From: Mycobacterium sp. shizuoka-1 | GTDB taxonomy: Bacteria; Actinomycetota; Actinomycetes; Mycobacteriales; Mycobacteriaceae | Direction: 5' to 3' | Length of the DNA: 64,000 nt | NCBI RefSeq assembly: GCF_002723835.1 | Contig: NZ_BEWG01000013.1 | Span: 61,104-125,103, forward strand | Shown here: positions 34,027-41,859 of the stretch, piece after piece | Position numbering within the stretch: position 1 is the first letter of the stretch | Layout of the letters: each line of letters starts with the position of its first letter | Position numbers and translations under genes: made by a program | The notes under the pieces: generated by a model | The model's input: only the letters and a program-made list of their open reading frames with translations | Told to the model about the DNA's origin: nothing | Databases searched by the model: none

Positions 34027-34602
34027 TCACCTCACCACGTACAGCAGCGCGAAGATGATCACCCACAACAGATCGACCATGTGCCAGTACGTCGCGCCGG
34101 ATTCCACCATCCAGATCCGCCGCCGCCCCGGCGTCCGCAGCTCACGCACCAGCACGCCCAGCACGATCAGGCCCATCAGGACATGCACCAGATGCACGCC
34201 GGTGATGACGTAGTAGAACGAGTAGAACAGGTCCGAATTCGTCTGTCCGGCAACGATTTCACGAAACCACTCGGTGCACTTCAGTACGACGAACCCCGAC
34301 CCGCACACGGCCCCGGCGCACAGCAGCCGAACCGCCCGCTGGGAGTCGCCGGCGCGGGCACACAGCACCGCCTGGGCCACGAACCAGGAACTGGTCAGCA
34401 GGATCACGGTGTTGATCACTCCGACGGTGATGTCCAGATGCTGTTGTGCGGCCAGGAACCGGGCGCGGTTCATCGAGCGGTAGATCATGTAGACGACGAA
34501 GTAGCCGCCGAAGATGACCAGGTCGCCGAGGACCATCACCCACATGTTCCCGTCGCCGGGCAGATGCGTGCCCCGGCGTGCCGTGTGTTCTGACACCGTC
34601 AC
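34027..34602 (-). CDS. Heme-copper oxidase subunit III (COX3/NorE-like)
   Basis: A 191-residue, five-helix membrane protein. GVHLVHVLMGLIVL and ESGATYWHMVDLLWVIIFALLY are the characteristic COX3 helices. It is shorter than aa3 oxidase subunit III, as in NorE-type proteins. GTG at 34602 overlaps the stop of the preceding membrane protein (GTGA). With no subunit I or II in the operon, it either assists a distant oxidase or has another role. Confidence 0.88.
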   Translation of the reverse strand: MTVSEHTARRGTHLPGDGNMWVMVLGDLVIFGGYFVVYMIYRSMNRARFLAAQQHLDITVGVINTVILLTSSWFVAQAVLCARAGDSQRAVRLLCAGAVCGSGFVVLKCTEWFREIVAGQTNSDLFYSFYYVITGVHLVHVLMGLIVLGVLVRELRTPGRRRIWMVESGATYWHMVDLLWVIIFALLYVVR

Positions 34603-35351
34603 GCGGTCTCCTCCGCGGGGGCCGTATCGGCCCCGGACCGGGCGGCGGCGTTGCGCAGCAACATGATCAGCGCGCCCAGCCAGACCGAGAACACCACGAC
34701 CGCCCACCAGAAGGCGATCGAGCCGTTCCAGGCGAACGGCCCGGACGGAAACACGAACATCTGGGTGGCGATCACCTCGGTGACGATCTGCCAGATCGAG
34801 ACGTAGGCGAACCAGGTGGGGAAGATGTGGTTGCGGTCGTAGAGGATCGCGATCGCCAGCACCAGATACGCGGCCGAGAAGCAGCCCAATGAACCGTTGT
34901 AGGACAGCATTCCGAGGTCATAGAGCAGGCTGATCAACTCCGGATCGCGGTCCGGGCGAAACGCCGCGGTCAGGAAGCACACCGTCACCAAGAGGAAACC
35001 GGGCAGCGCACCGACGCTCATCCCGCCGAGGTAGCCGTAGGCGAACACCGACCCCACCGACATCCGCTTCATCTGGTAGGCGACCAGCCCGTTGGTCATC
35101 GCTGCACCGCCGAGCAGGACCAGCAGCACCGTGAAACCGATCTGGATGGTGAGGTGGTGCTGAGCGAAGAAGGCCACCTTGTCCGTGGCGGTCACGTCCG
35201 GCCGCGGTGGTGGCGTGACCCTGGTCAGCAGGCAGATGATGACACCGAACACCGCATACCAGGCGGGAAAGAACCACGTCATCCACCAGACGTCGCGATT
35301 GCCACCGCCGGCGGTGGTCGACGAAAGCCGGCCCGGGCTAAGGACACTCAC
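34599..35351 (-). CDS. Multi-helix membrane protein, paralogue B of the COX3 operon
   Basis: A 250-residue integral membrane protein with about six to seven helices. It shares with the next gene upstream the segments QMKRM, VCFLTAAFRPDRDPELISLL and GPFAWNG, so the two are diverged duplicates. The family is not one I can name; similar proteins occur in mycobacteria next to oxidase subunit III genes. GTG overlaps the upstream stop (GTGA). Confidence 0.82.
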   Translation of the reverse strand: MSVLSPGRLSSTTAGGGNRDVWWMTWFFPAWYAVFGVIICLLTRVTPPPRPDVTATDKVAFFAQHHLTIQIGFTVLLVLLGGAAMTNGLVAYQMKRMSVGSVFAYGYLGGMSVGALPGFLLVTVCFLTAAFRPDRDPELISLLYDLGMLSYNGSLGCFSAAYLVLAIAILYDRNHIFPTWFAYVSIWQIVTEVIATQMFVFPSGPFAWNGSIAFWWAVVVFSVWLGALIMLLRNAAARSGADTAPAEETA

Positions 35352-36094
35352 GCGGCCACCACGCCGTCGTCGACAGCCTGCCGGTACACCGCCCGGCGCA
35401 GGACGAGGAACATGACGACGACGAACGCCGCGTAGGCGCCGTTGCGCACCCAGAATGACCACAACCCGTCCCACGCCAACGGGCCGGTCTGGAACACCGC
35501 CGCCCCCGCGGCCGGCACCATCGCCGCGGCCACCACCAACGAGAAATGCCCGACCCACCTGGGGAAGACCGGGGCGGTGCGGTCATCGAAATACACCGCC
35601 AGCGACAGCAGCACGAACTGGGCGACCACCATGCCGACCGGCGCGATGAACACGATCCACGCCAGATCGTTGAGCAATTGGATCAGTGCCGGATCGCGGT
35701 CCGGCCGAAAGGCCGCCACCAGGAAGCAGACGTTGGACAGCGCGAAGATCGTCGCGCCGCTGACCACCGCCGTCAGGTAGCAGTACGCGAAGACGTGGGT
35801 CTGGCCCTTCATCCGCTTCATCTGCACGACGATGACCATGAGCAGGGGCACGATCAGGATGCCGCACAGGTTGAACGTCACCTGGCTGAACCGGATCCAG
35901 GCGGTGTGCTCGGCGTAGAACGACGCCACCTGCTGCGCGCTCAGCGTCGGGGGCATCGGCGGCCAGAATCCCGGGAAGGCCAGCGCCGCGACCAGCAGCA
36001 CCACGGCGGCCACCGGTCCGGTCCACAGGCTCACCCACTGTGCCTTGATGTTTCCGGCTTTCGGCAGGTCCTGGGCCTGCTCGAGGATCTGCAC
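35348..36094 (-). CDS. Multi-helix membrane protein, paralogue A of the COX3 operon
   Basis: A 248-residue integral membrane protein with about seven helices, first gene of the operon. QMKRM, VCFLVAAFRPDRDPALIQLL and GPLAWDG match paralogue B. A cytosolic Arg/Asp-rich loop (AAFRPDRDP) between helices is the most conserved feature and a good candidate for an interaction site. GTG start with GGAGG 8 bases upstream. Function unknown; a heterodimer of A and B is plausible. Confidence 0.82.
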   Translation of the reverse strand: MQILEQAQDLPKAGNIKAQWVSLWTGPVAAVVLLVAALAFPGFWPPMPPTLSAQQVASFYAEHTAWIRFSQVTFNLCGILIVPLLMVIVVQMKRMKGQTHVFAYCYLTAVVSGATIFALSNVCFLVAAFRPDRDPALIQLLNDLAWIVFIAPVGMVVAQFVLLSLAVYFDDRTAPVFPRWVGHFSLVVAAAMVPAAGAAVFQTGPLAWDGLWSFWVRNGAYAAFVVVMFLVLRRAVYRQAVDDGVVAA

Positions 36095-36109
36095 CGTCGC
36101 ACCTCCAAA

Positions 36110-36160
36110 CTGAGTCGACTCAGATTTCTACGAACGGTAGCATTTTCTGAGTGGAGTCAG
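36110..36160. promoter_or_regulatory. Operator palindromes between COX3 operon and TetR
   Basis: CTGAGTCGACTCAG at 36110-36123 is a perfect 14-bp palindrome. A second site, CTGAGTGGAGTCAG at 36147-36160, matches it at 12 of 14 positions. Both lie in the 70-base divergent gap, 37 bases apart, suggesting cooperative binding of two TetR dimers. Confidence 0.7.
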
Positions 36161-36164
36161 TTCT

Positions 36165-36767
36165 GTGTTGACCGACAAGCCGGTCCGCAAAGGTGTGCAG
36201 ACCCGCGAACGGCTACTGGCCGCGGCCACCGCGGAGTTCAAGCGGGCGGGCATGGCCGCCGCGGACACCGCCGCGATCGCCACGGCTGCCGGCGTCGCGC
36301 ATGCCACGTTCTTCTTCCATTTCCCCACCAAGGAGCATGTGCTGATCGAGCTCGAGAAGCGCGAAGAAGAGCGGATGGCCGCCGAGCTGACTCGCGCGTT
36401 CGGCAAGCCGCACACGGTCGGCGACACCCTCGGCGAGTGCTTTCGCACCCTGGCGAAGCTGGAACGCCGGCTGGGCGGACCGCTGTTCAAAGACTTTCTG
36501 GCGCTGCACTTTTCCACCAGTCGACCAACCGATGACGAGTGGCGCAACCATCCGGTGATCGTGACCGTGGTCGACGAACTGGGCCGCGCCCGCGACCGCG
36601 GTGAGATCCCCGCCGACGTCGACGTGCTGCACAACGGCGTGTCGTTCCTGGTCGGCCTCTACGCGCTGCTGATGACAATCCCACGGGCGCCGAAGTTCCG
36701 GCGGCCCTTCATCGACGAGTACCTGACCACGTACATGTACGGGCTGCGTGCCGTGCGGCCGTCCTAG
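36165..36767 (+). CDS. TetR-family regulator of the COX3 operon
   Basis: A 200-residue TetR protein with HTH around residues 34-53 (DTAAIATAAGVAHATFFFHF). The start is GTG at 36165 or the TTG one codon later; GGAG lies about 11 bases upstream. It is divergent from the orphan oxidase-accessory operon across two similar palindromes, its likely binding sites. Confidence 0.9.
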   Translation: MLTDKPVRKGVQTRERLLAAATAEFKRAGMAAADTAAIATAAGVAHATFFFHFPTKEHVLIELEKREEERMAAELTRAFGKPHTVGDTLGECFRTLAKLERRLGGPLFKDFLALHFSTSRPTDDEWRNHPVIVTVVDELGRARDRGEIPADVDVLHNGVSFLVGLYALLMTIPRAPKFRRPFIDEYLTTYMYGLRAVRPS

Positions 36768-36769
36768 CC

Positions 36770-37039
36770 CTAGGCCTTGCCGGTGCGCTCCCGGTGTTTG
36801 CAGCCCGGCCAGCAGCACGGCCGGCGCATACCTTCCTCGAGTTCTTCCTGCGTGCGACGAATGCGGCGCTGCCGGGTCTTGTCCTGTTTGGCGTCTTCGA
36901 CCCAGCAGATGAATTCGTTGCGCGCCAACGGCGTGATGTCGCGCCACGCCGCCAGCGCGGTGTCGTTGCCGAGCAATGCCGAGCGCAGATCCGCCGGCAG
37001 CTCATGGACCACCCCGCCCGGAACCAACTGCGTGCCCAT
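36770..37039 (-). CDS. YdeI/OmpD-associated family protein (short form)
   Basis: An 89-residue protein matching the C-terminal YdeI/OmpD-associated domain: LPADLRSALLGNDTALAAW, RNEFICWVEDAKQDKTRQRR and the TQEELEEG helix. Many relatives have an extra N-terminal domain, absent here. The Cys-containing end (RPCCWPGCKH) looks like a small metal or disulfide site. Convergent with TetR, 2 bases between stops. Confidence 0.85.
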   Translation of the reverse strand: MGTQLVPGGVVHELPADLRSALLGNDTALAAWRDITPLARNEFICWVEDAKQDKTRQRRIRRTQEELEEGMRRPCCWPGCKHRERTGKA

Positions 37040-37122
37040 TCCGCCAGGTTAGCCGTCACCGATATTTCGCCTCGCCGGCAACGCCGCCGGACTACCGTGA
37101 TCCGCGTAGGGAGGGCAGCGCG

Positions 37123-38223
37123 GTGAACGACGAGCGAGCGTCCTGGCAGGGTGGCCAGGCCGGCGGGCGGATCGCCCGGTGGTGGCGCCAGCCCGACCAA
37201 TTCGACTGGCTCACCGAGTACTTGCGCGCCCGCGGCCTTGGTACACCCACCCGGATCCTGATGGCGATCGCCTCGGGCGCCTTGACGCTGATGGCCGTGG
37301 CCGCGCTGACGTCGCACGACCTGCCGCCGGCGGTCAAGGTGGCGTTCAGTGTCGCCTCGGTGCTCACCGGGGTCGGGTATGCCGCGGTGTGGGTGCGCGG
37401 CTGGCCGACCCGCCGGCAATCGGTGGCGATGGCCTGGCTGGGCGGGGCGCTGGTCGCCGCGGGGTGCGTGATGCAGCCGCAGCCCGTGGTCGCTCTGCTG
37501 GGCTGCACCGGGGTGGCGATCCTGGGCGGCTATGCCGCGTTCATGCACAACACCAAGGCGATCGCCGTCGTCGTCGTGATCGGTGTCGCGGCCGGTGCGG
37601 CGTGCGCGGCACGGATGGTCGCGACCGAGGGCTGGGTGATCGCGGTCGCGGGGCTGTGGCTGGTGGTCGAACTCAACCTCGCTGTGCCGCTGGCGATCCA
37701 GGCGGTGATCCGGACGCTGGGCACCGACGTCGTGCGCTCCGACCAGGATCCGCTGACCGGTGTGCTGAACCGCCGGGCGTTCTACCAGCGGGCGAAGACG
37801 TTGTTCACCTCGCCCGCCGACGACCTGCATCTGGTCGTCGTGATGATCGACCTGGACAAGTTCAAGACGCTCAACGACCTCTACGGCCATCTGGCCGGCG
37901 ATCAGGCGCTGACCGCGGTCGGCTGGGTGCTGCGGGAAGCCAGCAACAGTACGGCGATCATCGGCCGCTTCGGCGGCGAGGAATTCATCGTCGTCGACGC
38001 CGTCTCCGCCGACGCGGCCGAGCGGTTGCCCACCCAGCTGTGCGCCGCGATCGCGGCACTGCCGCACCCGGTCACCGCGAGTGTGGGGGCGGCCGTCGTG
38101 CGGTGGGGATGTGGTTCGGCGGTGGACGATTTGATCCGCTCCGCCGACGCCGCGATGTACGCCGCCAAGCGGGCCGGCGGCAACCAGACGCGGATCTGCC
38201 GACCCGTCCGGGTCGGCGGCTGA
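37123..38223 (+). CDS. Membrane diguanylate cyclase (GGDEF), copy 1
   Basis: A 366-residue protein: an N-terminal W-x2-PDQFDWLTEYLRARGL segment, six hydrophobic helices (about residues 40-195), then a GGDEF domain with the active-site motif GGEEF (RFGGEEF). It should make c-di-GMP. No RxxD inhibitory I-site is present five residues before GGEEF (the positions read NSTA). GTG at 37123 follows GGGAGGG. Followed by a paralogue 104 bases downstream. Confidence 0.92.
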   Translation: MNDERASWQGGQAGGRIARWWRQPDQFDWLTEYLRARGLGTPTRILMAIASGALTLMAVAALTSHDLPPAVKVAFSVASVLTGVGYAAVWVRGWPTRRQSVAMAWLGGALVAAGCVMQPQPVVALLGCTGVAILGGYAAFMHNTKAIAVVVVIGVAAGAACAARMVATEGWVIAVAGLWLVVELNLAVPLAIQAVIRTLGTDVVRSDQDPLTGVLNRRAFYQRAKTLFTSPADDLHLVVVMIDLDKFKTLNDLYGHLAGDQALTAVGWVLREASNSTAIIGRFGGEEFIVVDAVSADAAERLPTQLCAAIAALPHPVTASVGAAVVRWGCGSAVDDLIRSADAAMYAAKRAGGNQTRICRPVRVGG

Positions 38224-38327
38224 CGGCCAGATTCGGGCGCCTTCCGAAGCGAGTGCCGCAGCCCGCTGGCAAAATCGGTATCTCACACCACTGGCGACAC
38301 CTCCCCGACCGGAATGGGGGTCGATAC

Positions 38328-39434
38328 ATGCCTCAGTGGGGACCGCTGCTGACCCGTTACCCCGACCAGTACGACTGGATCAGCGCCTACCTGCATGAGC
38401 GCGGACTGCAGCGACTATGGCGGCTCTCGATCTTCGCGGCCACCGTGCTGCTGGCCAGCTCGACCGCATTGATGACCCGCAGCCCGCAGGGGCCGGCCGA
38501 CCGGATGACGCTCATCGTCTGCGCGGTCGCGGCGGCGGCGGCGATGGCCTCGGCGGTGCCGTTCCTCCTGCACTGGCCCACCCGCAGGCAGTCGATCGTG
38601 TTTTCGGTGACCTCGACGGTCACGATCGCCGCCGCCTGCCTCTCCTATACCAACCCGTACGTGGGGCTGGTGGGCTGCGTGACGTTCGCGGTGATCGGCG
38701 GATTCGTCGCCTACTTTCACACCGCCTACGAAGTGGTGGCCATCAGTGCGGTCGCCGGGGTCTGCGCGGCCATCCTGGCCATCCGCATGGTCGACGCCTC
38801 CGGCGACAGCTATCTGGCCGCCGCCGGGGTGGCGATCGTGATCACGCTCAACGCCGCCCTGCCGTTCGGCATTCTGTCGCTGGTCCAGACTCTGCGTGTC
38901 GACCTGCGCAGCTCTGGGCGCGACCCGCTGACCGGGTTGCACAACCGGCGGTCCTTCCAGCAGTCGACCCACGAACTGATGATGGGCCACCACCCCGCCG
39001 GCAGCCTGCTCATCGTGGTGGTGATCGATCTGGACAACTTCAAGCAGCTCAACGACACCCGCGGCCACGCCGCCGGCGACGCCGCGCTGATCCGGATCAG
39101 CGCCTCGCTGGCCGACAGCTGCCGACCGTCGGCGGTGATCGGACGGGCCGGGGGAGAAGAGTTCGTCATCGCCGACGTGCTCCACGCGGCGTCCCCGGAC
39201 GGCACCGCCGAAAAGGTGCGCCGGGCGATCGCCGAGCTGCCGGTGCCGCTGACGGCCAGTATCGGCACCGCCTGCGCACCGCTGAGCAGCGGGCCCGATC
39301 TGAACCTGCAGCTGCTCGACGAGCTCATCGAGGCCGCCGACGCGGCGATGTACCGCGCCAAACGCGCCGGCGGAAACCAGGTGTGCGAGGCAACCGAGAT
39401 GTTCGCCCGCGAGGATTCCGAGCATGGCGGCTGA
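38328..39434 (+). CDS. Membrane diguanylate cyclase (GGDEF), copy 2
   Basis: A 368-residue paralogue of the preceding gene with the same plan: YPDQYDWISAYLHERGL at the N-terminus, six helices and a C-terminal GGDEF domain with GGEEF (RAGGEEF). The I-site position has RPSA, so product inhibition by that site is unlikely. ATG at 38328 is supported by a G-run 6 bases upstream. It ends at a strong terminator. Confidence 0.92.
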   Translation: MPQWGPLLTRYPDQYDWISAYLHERGLQRLWRLSIFAATVLLASSTALMTRSPQGPADRMTLIVCAVAAAAAMASAVPFLLHWPTRRQSIVFSVTSTVTIAAACLSYTNPYVGLVGCVTFAVIGGFVAYFHTAYEVVAISAVAGVCAAILAIRMVDASGDSYLAAAGVAIVITLNAALPFGILSLVQTLRVDLRSSGRDPLTGLHNRRSFQQSTHELMMGHHPAGSLLIVVVIDLDNFKQLNDTRGHAAGDAALIRISASLADSCRPSAVIGRAGGEEFVIADVLHAASPDGTAEKVRRAIAELPVPLTASIGTACAPLSSGPDLNLQLLDELIEAADAAMYRAKRAGGNQVCEATEMFAREDSEHGG

Positions 39435-39454
39435 CCGTGCGGCCCCACACACGG

Positions 39455-39483
39455 AAAAACCCCGGCCGGAAGCCGGGGTTTTT
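39455..39483. terminator. Strong bidirectional intrinsic terminator
   Basis: Perfect 12-bp stem: AAAAACCCCGGC (39455-39466) pairs with GCCGGGGTTTTT (39472-39483) around a 5-base loop. The T and A runs give a U-tract in both directions, so it ends the diguanylate cyclase transcript on the plus strand and the tRNA-Leu transcript on the minus strand. Confidence 0.92.
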
Positions 39484-39493
39484 CTCCACTGTG

Positions 39494-39576
39494 TGGGCGA
39501 AGGGGGACTTGAACCCCCACGTCCCGAAGGACACTGGCACCTGAAGCCAGCGCGTCTGCCATTCCGCCACTCGCCC
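39494..39576 (-). tRNA. tRNA-Leu (anticodon CAG)
   Basis: Read on the minus strand, the 5-prime GGGCGAG pairs with the 3-prime end, the anticodon loop CTTCAGG gives anticodon CAG, a long variable arm follows (class II tRNA), and the T arm has GTTCAAGTC. Length 83 with the discriminator A; CCA is not encoded. A tRNA-Leu next to fhaA is also the arrangement in M. tuberculosis. Confidence 0.95.
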
Positions 39577-39801
39577 AAAACAACCGGGGGAGCGTATCAC
39601 GGTCCAGGGGGTGGACCTCAACTCGCGCCCGCGGCTGCGACCAGCCTAGCGACCGCCGTCACACCCCGGCCACCGTGCCCCTGACCTGGCGTAACGCGAT
39701 TCTCAGAATTCTCAGGGGTACGTGGCGCCGACCTGGGCCGATACCATCGAGACAAAGCATGCGCCGATGCGACACGCGGCGGACTCGAGGCAGGCGGTGA
39801 G

Positions 39802-41241
39802 ATGAGTAACCAGAGGGGTCTGGTTCAACGCATCGAGCGCAGACTCGAGAACACCGTCGGCGACGCCTTCGCCCGGGTGTTCGGCGGATCAATCGTCCCG
39901 GCGGAGGTAGAAGCGGCGCTGCGGCGGGAAGCCTCCGCCGGTGTCCAGGCGCTGCCCCGCGAACGATTTTTGGCCCCCAATGAATACGTCATTACTCTCA
40001 GTGCATCCGACTTCGAGAAGGTCAGCGCCGACCGCGATCTCACCACGGACACTTTTGCCAAACACTTGGGCGGATACATCCGAGATCAGGGGTGGCAAAC
40101 GTATGGTGATGTGGTTGTCAGGTTCGAGCAGTCGCCGAGCCTGCACACCGGCCAATACCGTGCGCGCGGCGTCGTCAATCCTGACGTCGACCCCCACCCG
40201 TCCCGAGCCAACACCGCCCCACCACAATCGAACCAGGCGTACACCGCAGAACCAGGAGTACCAGCGATGAGCGACAACCCCACCTACCGTGGCGACCAGG
40301 GTCAGGGGCGGCCCGGCGACGACTACTACGACGACCGCTACCCGCGCCCGGAGGAACCGCGCGCCGGCGCGCCAGAGCAGCGCGGCCCGTACCCGCCCGA
40401 GCAGGGCGGCTACGCACCCCCGCCCGGCGAGCAGGGCTACGGCCAGCGGCCGGGCTACCCCGAGCAGGGTGGCTACGGCGGCCAGGGTTACGGCCAGGGC
40501 TACGAGCAGCGTCCCCCGGCCGGCGGCGGCTACGGCGGCCCAGGCTACGACCAGGGCTACCGGCAGGGCCCGCCGCCCGGCTACGGCGCACCGTCCTACG
40601 GTCCGCCGCAAGGCGGGGGCTACGCACCCGCGGCCCCGCCGAGCAGTGACTACGACTACGGCCGCGGCCCCGGACGGCACGAGGACGCCGGCTACGGCCG
40701 GCCCGAGCCCCGTCCCGCCTACCCCGACCAGGGCGGCTACGACCAGGGCTACGGCCAGCAGGGCGGCTACGGTCGCCCCGACTACGGCCAGCCCGACTAC
40801 GGCCAGCCCGACTACGGCCAGCCGGCCGGCCGTGGCTACGAGCAGGGCGGCTACGCCGAGCCCGCCGGTCGCGACTACGACTACGGTCAGCCCGCCGGCG
40901 GCGGCTACGGCGGCTACGCCCAGCCGCCCGCCCAGGGCGATTACCCCAGCACCGGGCATGCCGTCACCCTGCAACTCGACGACGGCAGCGGGCGCACCTA
41001 CCAGCTGCGCGAAGGCGCCAACGTCATCGGCCGCGGCCAGGACGCCCAGTTCCGGCTGCCCGACACCGGGGTGTCCCGCCGGCATCTGGAGATCCGCTGG
41101 GACGGTCAGGTCGCGCTGCTCTCCGACCTCAACTCGACCAACGGAACCACGGTGAACAACGCGCCCGTGCAGGAGTGGCAGCTGGCCGACGGCGATGTCA
41201 TCCGGCTGGGTCATTCCGAGATCATCGTCCGCGTTCACTGA
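39802..41241 (+). CDS. fhaA: FHA-domain scaffold FhaA
   Basis: A 479-residue protein. Residues 1-125 are the DUF3662 domain; about 150-385 are low-complexity, rich in Gly, Tyr, Gln and Pro with YGQPD-type repeats; about 390-479 form an FHA phosphothreonine-binding domain with [15 protein letters not shown] and NSTNGT. FhaA binds phosphorylated partners such as PknB targets and the MurJ system to control peptidoglycan synthesis. First gene of the cell wall/kinase operon. ATG at 39802 matches the family. Confidence 0.96.
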   Translation: MSNQRGLVQRIERRLENTVGDAFARVFGGSIVPAEVEAALRREASAGVQALPRERFLAPNEYVITLSASDFEKVSADRDLTTDTFAKHLGGYIRDQGWQTYGDVVVRFEQSPSLHTGQYRARGVVNPDVDPHPSRANTAPPQSNQAYTAEPGVPAMSDNPTYRGDQGQGRPGDDYYDDRYPRPEEPRAGAPEQRGPYPPEQGGYAPPPGEQGYGQRPGYPEQGGYGGQGYGQGYEQRPPAGGGYGGPGYDQGYRQGPPPGYGAPSYGPPQGGGYAPAAPPSSDYDYGRGPGRHEDAGYGRPEPRPAYPDQGGYDQGYGQQGGYGRPDYGQPDYGQPDYGQPAGRGYEQGGYAEPAGRDYDYGQPAGGGYGGYAQPPAQGDYPSTGHAVTLQLDDGSGRTYQLREGANVIGRGQDAQFRLPDTGVSRRHLEIRWDGQVALLSDLNSTNGTTVNNAPVQEWQLADGDVIRLGHSEIIVRVH

Positions 41242-41391
41242 GGTCGGCGGGGGCCGCGGCTTGGCCGACGCGGACTGGCTTCACCCGCGCGTCCACCGGC
41301 GTCCAAGTATCGTGACGGTGCCGAAGTCGGCCCGGTGCCTGCTGGTATCGGTTTCACGGCAAGCGGGGCACGAGGACGGAGAGGACGCCGG

Positions 41392-41859
41392 ATGCAGGGA
41401 CTAGTACTGCAGCTGACGCGTGCCGGTTTCCTGCTGTTGCTGTGGCTGTTCATCTGGTCTGTGCTGCGGATCCTGCGCAACGACATCTATGCGCCCACCG
41501 GCGCGGTGATGGTCCGCCGCGGCCTGGCCCTGCGCGGCACGCTGCTGCCGCCGCGCCAGCAGCGTCACTCTGCCCGCTACCTGGTGGTCACCGAGGGCAC
41601 CCTGGCCGGCACCCGCATCACGCTGGGCAGCCAACCCGTGCTGATCGGGCGCGCCGACGACTCCACGCTGGTACTGACCGACGACTATTCCTCCACCCGC
41701 CACGCCCGGCTCTCGCCGCGCGGTTCCGACTGGTACGTCGAAGACCTAGGATCGACCAACGGCACATACCTCGACAGGGCGAAGGTGACGACGGCAGTAC
41801 GGGTTCCGATTGGCACGCCGGTACACATCGGCAAGACGGTAATCGAGCTGCGCCCGTGA
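41392..41859 (+). CDS. fhaB: FHA-domain membrane protein FhaB
   Basis: A 155-residue protein, same length as M. tuberculosis FhaB (FipA). One N-terminal transmembrane helix (residues 3-25), then a cytosolic FHA domain with IGRADDS, SSTRHARL and GSTNGTYLD. It is phosphorylated by PknA/PknB and links to FtsZ and FtsQ in division. Its stop overlaps the pstP start (GTGA). A 150-base gap separates it from fhaA, with no clear feature in it. Confidence 0.95.
   Translation: MQGLVLQLTRAGFLLLLWLFIWSVLRILRNDIYAPTGAVMVRRGLALRGTLLPPRQQRHSARYLVVTEGTLAGTRITLGSQPVLIGRADDSTLVLTDDYSSTRHARLSPRGSDWYVEDLGSTNGTYLDRAKVTTAVRVPIGTPVHIGKTVIELRP

Noticed and set aside
40740..40890. Regular short repeats that might suggest a CRISPR or VNTR array
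   Set aside because: They are in-frame codon repeats for YGQPD units within fhaA, without unique spacers.
39889..41238. Long minus-strand open frame opposite fhaA
   Set aside because: The Val/Ala/Gly-rich product simply mirrors the repetitive Tyr/Gly/Gln codons of fhaA.
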